DNA of 6,958 bases from positions 1 through 6,958 of the forward strand of contig URIB01000027.1 of assembly GCA_900547785.1 (NCBI GenBank), given 5' to 3'. Both the position numbers and the translations under genes were made by a program. Under the pieces are notes generated by a model. The model ran no database searches. It saw only the letters and a program-made list of their open reading frames with translations, and was not told the DNA's origin. The stretch is from an uncultured Dialister sp. (GTDB taxonomy: Bacteria > Bacillota > Negativicutes > Veillonellales > Dialisteraceae). Positions 1 to 6,800 of the stretch are shown in pieces; within the stretch, counting starts at the first letter, position 1, and the number at the start of each line of letters is the position of its first letter.

Positions 1-6
1 AGTGAG

Positions 7-58
7 ACGCTTTGCCTTTGGCTAAAGTGTCAGCGGAGCTGACGAAAGGGGCAAGCGT
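7..58. repeat. Palindromic intergenic element (imperfect long hairpin)
   Basis: ACGCTTTGCCTTT (7-19) pairs with AAAGGGGCAAGCGT (45-58) with one bulge, and inside it GTCAGC (29-34) pairs exactly with GCTGAC (38-43) over a GGA loop. All three forward frames close within about 42 nt, so at most the last few codons of an upstream gene could lie here. It looks like a REP-type intergenic palindrome. It may act as a transcription end for an upstream gene, but no U-run follows directly. Confidence 0.5.
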
Positions 59-98
59 GAGCAGAAACACAAGAAGTATTTTTACAGAACGGAATTAG

Positions 99-153
99 AT
101 ACTTGCCTGTCATTCTTGAACGAAGTGAAGAATCTGGCATAGGATACAAGTAT
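99..153. repeat. REP-like palindromic unit, copy 1
   Basis: Nested inverted repeats: ATACTTG (99-105) with CAAGTAT (147-153), and ATTCTT (112-117) with AAGAAT (128-133). The core TGTCATTCTTGAACGAAGTG resembles the widespread intergenic palindromes of the TGTCATTCTGAGCGAAG type found in many bacterial genomes (recalled resemblance, not searched). A diverged inverted copy follows at 172-211. Confidence 0.55.
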
Positions 154-171
154 TAAATCTTCTAACCTTTG

Positions 172-211
172 TATGCCAACTTGCTCATTTCATCTCAAGC
201 ATGACGACAGG
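172..211. repeat. REP-like unit, diverged inverted copy 2
   Basis: Its reverse complement begins CCTGTCGTCATGCTTGAG and ends in TTGGCATA. This aligns with 106-141 (CCTGTCATTCTTGA...CTGGCATA) with one small gap block and scattered mismatches. The two copies together form a large imperfect hairpin with a loop of about 30 nt. A seven-T run follows at 219-225, so a terminator role for an upstream gene is possible but weak. Confidence 0.5.
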
Positions 212-276
212 TGAAATATTTTTTTCTTTGCATAAAAATCTTAATACCAGTCATGCATGAGTAAAAAGCAAAAATC

Positions 277-283
277 GGGGGGG
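277..283 (+). repeat. Seven-G homopolymer in AT-rich upstream DNA
   Basis: A run of seven G stands alone in otherwise AT-dominated sequence, about 200 bp upstream of the likely promoter and 308 bp upstream of the adhesin start. It is shorter than the intragenic G9 and may be stable. Whether it affects expression cannot be told from sequence. Confidence 0.5.
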
Positions 284-482
284 TGCTATGCAAAAATTGT
301 AACCATGAATAAAAAATGAAATAAACTGATGAAATTATGAAAAAGATTCAGAAATAGTCAGTAAATTTGTGCAAATCTTTTAAAATGATTAAAAAAACAG
401 GAATTTTATAATTATAAATATGAAAAAACGTGGAATGATTTGACAGATAAATCATGTTTTAAGAAATAGGCTAAAATAATGT

Positions 483-525
483 TTGATTAAGGAACTTTGA
501 AGAGATAAAATAAAACCAGCATAAT
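483..525 (+). promoter_or_regulatory. Candidate sigma70-type promoters for the adhesin
   Basis: TTGATT (483-488) and TAAAAT (506-511) are separated by exactly 17 nt, giving a start near 518 and a leader of about 75 nt. A second overlapping pair, TTGAAG (497-502) and CATAAT (520-525), also has a 17-nt spacer. A better -35 hexamer, TTGACA at 440-445, has no convincing -10 at the right distance. In such AT-rich DNA chance matches are common, so this is tentative. Confidence 0.4.
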
Positions 526-537
526 TTACGTTTCTTA

Positions 538-564
538 CGAAATATTTTTCTGCGGAATATTTCG
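538..564 (+). promoter_or_regulatory. Perfect 9-bp inverted repeat in the adhesin leader
   Basis: CGAAATATT (538-546) and AATATTTCG (556-564) are exact reverse complements around a 9-nt spacer TTTCTGCGG. The repeat ends 12 nt before the ribosome binding site. It could be an RNA hairpin in the 5' leader or a dimeric repressor operator downstream of the promoter. There is no following U-run, so it is not a standard terminator. Confidence 0.5.
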
Positions 565-576
565 AATTTAATTTGT

Positions 577-585
577 AAAGGAGAG
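577..585 (+). promoter_or_regulatory. Ribosome binding site AAAGGAGAG that selects the start at 592
   Basis: AAAGGAGAG with GGAG at 580-583. Two ATGs overlap nearby, at 588 and 592. The 588 ATG would have only 4 nt of spacing and its frame closes after about 21 codons. The 592 ATG has 8 nt spacing and begins the ESPR, so 592 is the start. Confidence 0.85.
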
Positions 586-591
586 TTATGT

Positions 592-784
592 ATGAACAGA
601 ATTTACAAACTGGTTTGGAGCAAAGTGAGAAACACCTGGGTGGTGGCTTCTGAAATTGCGAAGTCCCACGGAAAAAATCCCTCCGCATCAAGAGAACGGA
701 AAGTCCTGAAATCTGCGATCATTACTGCAATTATGGGGGGGGGTACTTGCTACAGGCGGCTTAGCGTCTGCGGCACTTACGGCA
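592..784 (+). other. Extended signal peptide region (ESPR) and Sec signal peptide
   Basis: Residues 1-28 begin MNRIYKLVWSKVRNTW and continue VVASEIAKSHGK, the classic ESPR of large autotransporters, thought to slow Sec targeting and prevent periplasmic misfolding. A basic stretch follows (RERKVLK, about residues 34-40), then the hydrophobic core SAIITAIMGG. In the repaired frame the core continues VLATGGLASAALTA, with likely signal peptidase I cleavage after Ala64, leaving DQQAVYDAV at the mature N-terminus. The G tract encodes the end of Met48 and the glycines after it, so slippage there cuts the signal peptide in half. Confidence 0.9.
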
Positions 785-804
785 GATCAGCAGGCTGTTT
801 ATGA
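592..804 (+). CDS. OFF-state product of the adhesin: ESPR/signal peptide followed by an out-of-frame tail
   Basis: This is what is translated from the sequence exactly as given: 70 residues ending at TGA 802-804. Residues 1-49 are genuine adhesin N-terminus. From about residue 50 the frame is shifted and reads GTCYRRLSVCGTYG, a cysteine- and arginine-rich tail unlike any autotransporter. The true continuation (VLATGGLASAALTA) lies one frame over, starting at codon 743-745. The product is probably a non-functional by-product of the phase-OFF state, not a separate gene. Confidence 0.8.
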   Translation: MNRIYKLVWSKVRNTWVVASEIAKSHGKNPSASRERKVLKSAIITAIMGGGTCYRRLSVCGTYGRSAGCL

Positions 805-3800
805 TGCCGTCATGGCAAAGTTGAATGAAGGAGGAAAAATAGAACTTGGCGGTACGGCCGGTACAAATTCAGGGATAGCGATAGGCGGCCTGTCCGAAGC
901 GACAAAGCAGGGCACGGTAGCAATTGGAGAACGGGCAAAAGGTGAGTTTCAGTCCGTAGCTATCGGGCAAGATGCACAAGCAAGATGGATAGATGATACC
1001 CCCAATGTAAGCGGAAATAATATTGCCATCGGTGCATCGACTCGTGCCTATGCAGCGAATGGGATTGCCCAAGGAAACTATGCAACGGTTTACGGAACGC
1101 AGGGCATTGCTATCGGATTGCAGGCGACAGTAGGAGAAAAGCCGCTTACAGAAGCAGAATATAAAGATAAAGTGGCTAAAGGAGAAATTTCCGCAGAAGA
1201 ACAGAAATCTTACCTGAAGACAGATGAATATGGGGAAACTGTTTATCGTAAGCTCGATACAAGCGGAACGAATATAAAAAAAGACCATTTCCGCGGTATA
1301 GCAATCGGTTCATTATCACAGGCAAATGCAGCTGACAGTATCGCCCTCGGATCCGGAGCGGAAACCTATGGAGAGAACTCTGCGGCACTTGGATTCTGTG
1401 CACAGACCCGAGGAGACTATTCATTAGCGATGGGTATACAGTCAAAAGCGGAAAAGAGCCTTTCTATTGCCATAGGCGGATTGGCAAGTGCAGGTGAAGA
1501 GAACTCCATTGCTATAGGAGCAAAAACAAGAGTAAACAAATCGGGCGGCGTCGCTCTCGGAGCAGGTTCAATAGCTGATCGGGACGCAGAAAAAATCGGC
1601 TATGCCTTAGGCGGGGATAACAGTACACTGGAAAAAGCACTGGAAGCGATCGGGCAAAAAGAAAAATATGACAAGCTGTCAGGCATCGTTGACCCGCTGC
1701 AAGCTGAATACAATACCCTCGTAAATGCGTATATGAATGCGGACTCCGGATCGACAGAAGAAGCGGAAGCAAAACAAAAACTGACGGCATGGGAAGGCGG
1801 ACATACGGAGTTCCTGGCAGCCTTAAAAGAAAAAAATAATATGAGTGCCTCTTGGAAATCAGGGAGCGGAGCCGTTTCTATTGGCGATGCAGGAAACCAA
1901 AAGACCCGCCAGCTGACAGGACTCGCCGCAGGCAGTGAAGACACCGATGCGGTGAATGTTGCACAACTGAAAGCGGTGAATGCGAAAGTCGATCAAAATA
2001 AGACAGACATTACAGAGATTAATAAAAAGATTACCAATCTGGGTGAGTCTTCCGATTGGACATTGGCCGTTGCACGCGGTGATGATTCCAAAACGGAGAA
2101 CGAAGCCACCGTGGAAGGAAACAGCGCAAAAGTAAGCGGCGGCACAGTCACGCTTAAAGCCGGCAGAGGCGTCAATCTGAAACAAGACGGCACCAATGTC
2201 CAAATCGGATTGAAATATATTGACATGGAACCGGCAGGCGGTACTTTCAATGATGCAAAAGCAACTGCTGGGGGAGCTTTGGCGGTCGGACAAAACAGCG
2301 TTGCCGACGGACATCAGGGAACGGCAGTAGGTTTCGAGACCCATGCAGGAGACTATGCATTTGCCGGAGGAAGTTATGCAAATGCCAAAGGGAACGGATC
2401 CGTAGGGATCGGTTATAATGCGCTTGCCAATGGAGACGGATCTATCGCGATTGGCACGTCAAGGCAGAAAGTAGAAGGATACCCGGATAAGGGATGGCGC
2501 AAAGTCGACAGTGAAAATGCTATCGCTATCGGTGCGGAAGCGGTCATTGATAATCAATCGGAGCAAAGTACGGCGTTAGGTGTAAGAGCCGAAGCAGTAA
2601 AATCCGTAGGCAGTGCGGCACTGGGCAGTTTTGCGAAAGTGCAAAATTCCGATTACAGTACGGCGGTAGGAAATGGAGCTCTTGTAAGAAATTCCCAGTA
2701 CGGAACCGCATTGGGGAACTTTGCCGTCGTTTCCGGAACGGAAGGCGGCGTAGCTTTGGGTTCACACTCTCTTGCCACACGAAAGAGCGGCGGTGTGGGA
2801 TATAATCTGACGAATACACCGTGGAGAGATTTGAATGACTACCTCATTATGACGGGACAGATAGAAGCGTATACAAAAGCGGATGCCGCATTGACGGCGG
2901 CACAGAAAGAGCTGGCCGCCGATCCGGATAATTACGATTTGCAGGCGAAAGTGGCAAAAGCAACGGCAGACAGAAATGCGATTTATAATTCATGGATCAG
3001 CACAAACGGAGCCGTTTCCATAGGAAATGAAGCGACCGGAATCACCCGCCAGCTGACAGGTGTAGCCGCAGGAACAAAAGACACCGACGCTGTCAACGTG
3101 GCGCAGCTGAAAGCATTGGACAATAAAGTAACGGATCAATTGAAAGACGCAGGCGGAGTTCATTATTTCTCTGTCACGCCTATTGATAAAGCACAGACGG
3201 AAGACTCCAACTATTTCAATGGTGGAGCAAAGGGTGACGGCGGTATTGCCATTGGTGAATCTGCAATGAGCCAAGGACGCGGCATTGCGATGGGACAAAA
3301 AGCCAAGGCAGACCCCAATGGTGATACAACAGGAAATATAGGAGCTTTTGACGGTATTGCTATAGGTCATAGAGCGGATGTAAGAAAGGAAGGAGGCATT
3401 GCGCTCGGTGTCGGAGCGACGGTAGAACGTTCTCAAAAGAGTATCGACGAAGGATACCATGAATTGGGAGGAATTTCTATCGGTGCAGGTTCTTTGTCTT
3501 CTGGGGACAGTGCGATTGCCTTGGGGGCGAATACAAAAGCTTATGGAAGTGCGGCGATGGCACTTGGCGATGAGTCGCAGGCCAAAAAGTCTGGTGTAGC
3601 AGTGGGCAGCCGTTCCAGTGCAGAAGAAGGAGCTATCGCTGTGGGTTGGCAGGCGCATGCTAAGGAATTGGCGGCAACGTCTATCGGAACAAGCAGTGAT
3701 GCGGTAAAACAGGCAACTGCTGTCGGTGCTGCAACCACCGCTGACGGAAAAGCTTCGACAGCGATAGGATTGGGAGCGACTTCCAAAGGAGTACTTTCTA

Positions 3801-6800
3801 CTACGGTCGGTGCATTGTCCAGAGTAAACGGTTTTGCTTCCTCTGCGTTAGGCTATAAATCTGTAGCGGAAGAAGCAAATAGTATTGCTTTAGGAGCAGA
3901 GTCTGTAGCAAACAGACAAGCCGGCGAAATCGGTTACATTGCTACAGGAAACAGTGCGACCTTTGAAGAAGCATTGGGCACTCTGAATAGAAAAGAAGAC
4001 TATGATAAGTGGACAGCCAAGGTCAATGAATCAAAAGAGGAATACGAAAATCTGACAAATGCATTTAATGATGCCTCGGAAGATAAGAAAGATGAAGCGA
4101 AAGCGGCTCTTGACGCATGGAAAGGACAGCATGCGGACTTCATAGCAGCATTGACGGCAAAACAAAAACTGGAAGCGACATGGAAAGCGACCAAAGCGGC
4201 TGTCAGTGTAGGTGCAGATGGAATGGATGCGGCAGGAAACAGAATTATTGAAAGCCGCCAGATTATCAATGTTGCGGCAGGCACAAGAGATACCGATGCC
4301 GTCAACGTGGCGCAGCTGAAAGCACTGGACAATAAAGTGACGGATCAATTGAAAGACGCAGGCGGAGTACATTATTTCTCTGTCAATTCAGATGACAAAA
4401 ATGCTCCTGACGGAACGAACTGGAATAATGATGGGGCAACAAAAAGAAATGCCATTGCTGTTGGAAAAAATTCTAAATCTACCGGTGAATCGACTGTTGC
4501 TGTTGGAACAGATAGCTATGCAAAAAATAACTATGATTTGGCTATGGGATATGGAGCGAATTCTTTAGGATATAGTGGCGTTGCGGTCGGGCAACGTGCA
4601 ATTGCCGGAGATTCAGGTGCTGTATCTGTAGGTGCACGTACAGGTTCTTACGGTGAAAGTGGCGTTGCAATCGGAGATTCTGCTGCAAATTATGGACAGT
4701 ATGGCGTAGCTCTTGGCTTTAGTGCCAAAGCTCTGGATAATAGTGCAACGGTTGTAGGGCGTACGTCTAAAGGCATAAGTGGCACTACAGTACTGGGTCG
4801 CGGGAGCGAAATTTACTCTGAAAACACAGTAGCTATCGGTGGAAACAGCTGGGTAGGGAATAAAGAATTTATTGACGATTTCCATAAATATGCTTATTCA
4901 CACCAAGGACACGATGCAGTTCCTCGCCTGAATGAATATATAAAAGAAAAGTTTTTAAACGATCCTGCTCAAAAAGCAGCCTATGAAGCTAAATATGCAG
5001 ATAAGTTGAATACATTACCGGGAGAACCGGGGAAAATGAATAGTGCTAAAGAGAATTATTTGGCTGAACTGATTCTCCAAGAAAAAGCAAGTGCCGATAT
5101 GCCTGCATCAATGACCCTGCTGGGATCGCGTACTGATGGAAATGTAAAAGATGGAGTTGCACTCGGTTCTTTTGCAAATGCACAAAGAAAAGAAGGTATC
5201 GGTGGCTATGATTTTCTAAATAGTCAGGAAATCACAGATTTAGAGAAATATTTGACATCTGTAGGCAAGATGGATGAATATAATGCAGCTAAAGCGGATT
5301 TTGAAACGAAAAAGGCTACTTTTAAGGAAGCAGAAGAAAAGGGAATTGCTGCAGAAACAGAAGCAAAACGTTTATATCAAGAATATATCAATGCCAGCAC
5401 GACACAGCCTGAAAAAAAGGAAGAAGCCAAGCAGAATTGGGAGGCGGCAGAAGAGGTTCGTCATACGCTACTTGATAAAGCATATGATTTAAAGAAAGAA
5501 GCCTTGGCTGCAGCAGCGAAGTTAAAGGGATTTGGATCAACTTGGGTGGCTACTCACGGAGCAGTGGCAATCGGTGACGAAGAAAAAGGATTTACCCGCC
5601 AAATCACAGGACTTGCGGCAGGAACGAAAGACACCGACGCTGTCAACGTGGCACAACTGAAAGCTGTAAATACGAAAGTTGATCAAAATAAGACGGACAT
5701 CACCAATCTGAAAAAAGTAAGCGGCAAAGTGATTAACGGCACGAATACCACCGTCACCGAAGGCACGGACATAGACGGCAAAACGAAAACATATGCGGTC
5801 AATGTAGCGGCAGACGGGCAAATTGCGGAAAATAACACAGGTATCGTTACAGGAGACACAGTATATAAATTCGTAAACCCGATCAAGACGCAAGTGACGA
5901 ATATGGAAACAACCGTTAATCAGCTCAAAGGCGGATTTACCATAAAAGATACGGCAACCGGTACGGCAAACATTACCTTGGGAGAGACGACCAAGCCGTC
6001 CATTACCTTCAAAGCAGAAACCAAAAACGATGATACGACAGGCGTATTCACCGCAAAGGTAGACGGAGAGAAGAATGTCACCTACACGCTCAATACCAAA
6101 AAACTCAAAGAAGAAATGGGACTGACACAAGGTGTAGGAAACATGTCCTCCTGGAAATTGAAAGCAACAGGCGATACAAACTCCGAAACAATTGCCGATG
6201 GAAATGAAGTGGAATTTGCCGTTGCAGAAGAGAACAAAGGACTGACGGTAAAACGTGCCGGCAAGAAGATCCAGTACGGCATTGACGCAAATAAACTCAT
6301 CGACAACATCAACAACGCAACCACCAAAATCACTAACGTCGACGGCGAAAAGATAGACATTTCCAATAACAGCAGCATTACGAATATCAATAAAAAGATC
6401 ACGAATCTGGCCGGCAAAGCAACGAAAGTAACGGTAGACGGGGGAGAAAACAGCACTGACGGTAACCTGAAAATCAAGAAAACGGAAAAGGACGGACAGA
6501 TAACTTATGACCTCTCCTTAAATGACGAACTCGTTATCGGAAAAGACGGTAAAGACGGAAAAATCGGCATTAACGGAAAAGACGGAACGAGTGCTGAAAT
6601 CACAGTAGGAAAAGGAGAACCCGGTGTAGACGGAAAAGACGGAATTACCCGCATCATCTACAAAGACAAAGACAACAAAACCCACGAAGTAGCCACCTTA
6701 GATGACGGACTGAAATTCAAAGGAGATAATGATGCCGTTGTTATGCGTAAACTGAATACCCAGCTGAACATCACGGGCGGAATCACGGACGCGAAAGAAC

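Larger units (their letters stand above)
212..537. other. AT-rich intergenic stretch without a supported gene
   Basis: This stretch is far richer in A and T than the adhesin. It contains a seven-T run (219-225), the palindromes TCATGCATGA (251-260) and TTATAATTATAA (406-417), an isolated seven-G run (277-283) and the promoter candidates near its right end. The only forward reading frame noted is a 20-codon one at 257-319 with no ribosome binding site. Confidence 0.6.

Noticed and set aside
172..225. Rho-independent terminator from the inverted pair plus T-run
   Set aside because: The T-run begins about 7 nt after the arm and the stem is imperfect with a long loop. Without an upstream gene in view, the call cannot be supported beyond a possibility.
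257..319. 20-codon frame spanning the G7 tract
   Set aside because: No Shine-Dalgarno, no composition typical of coding, and length expected by chance. Kept only as context for the G7 observation.
1..590. tRNA, riboswitch, CRISPR or insertion sequence in the upstream region
   Set aside because: No cloverleaf, no recognisable aptamer, no regular spacer-repeat pattern and no transposase fragment. Only palindromes and AT-rich DNA are visible.
452..691. 79-residue minus-strand reading frame across the adhesin start
   Set aside because: It overlaps the promoter, leader and ESPR coding region in antisense and has no signal, motif or ribosome binding site.
812..814. Internal ATG as the true adhesin start
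   Set aside because: It is in frame with the long adhesin frame, but it lies after the signal peptide cleavage site and lacks a ribosome binding site, so a protein starting there could not be exported.
1859..2344. 161-residue minus-strand reading frame
   Set aside because: Antisense to neck 1 and its connector, with the same reversed neck signature (CGESCQLAG). It overlaps a strongly supported plus-strand frame.
2990..3658. 222-residue minus-strand reading frame
   Set aside because: It is fully antisense to head 3, insert 2 and neck 2. Its CGYTCQLAG stretch is the reverse reading of the neck motif and recurs in other minus-strand frames at the other necks. No ribosome binding site or domain.
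5274..5492. 72-residue plus-strand frame, very rich in Lys and Arg
   Set aside because: An out-of-frame reading of the Lys/Glu-rich helical insert 4. The basic composition comes from AAA/GAA-rich codons read one base off.
5537..6130. 197-residue minus-strand reading frame
   Set aside because: Antisense shadow of neck 4 and the stalk. It again contains the reversed neck pattern (CRKSCDLAG) and is rich in Cys, Phe and Ile without a recognisable fold.
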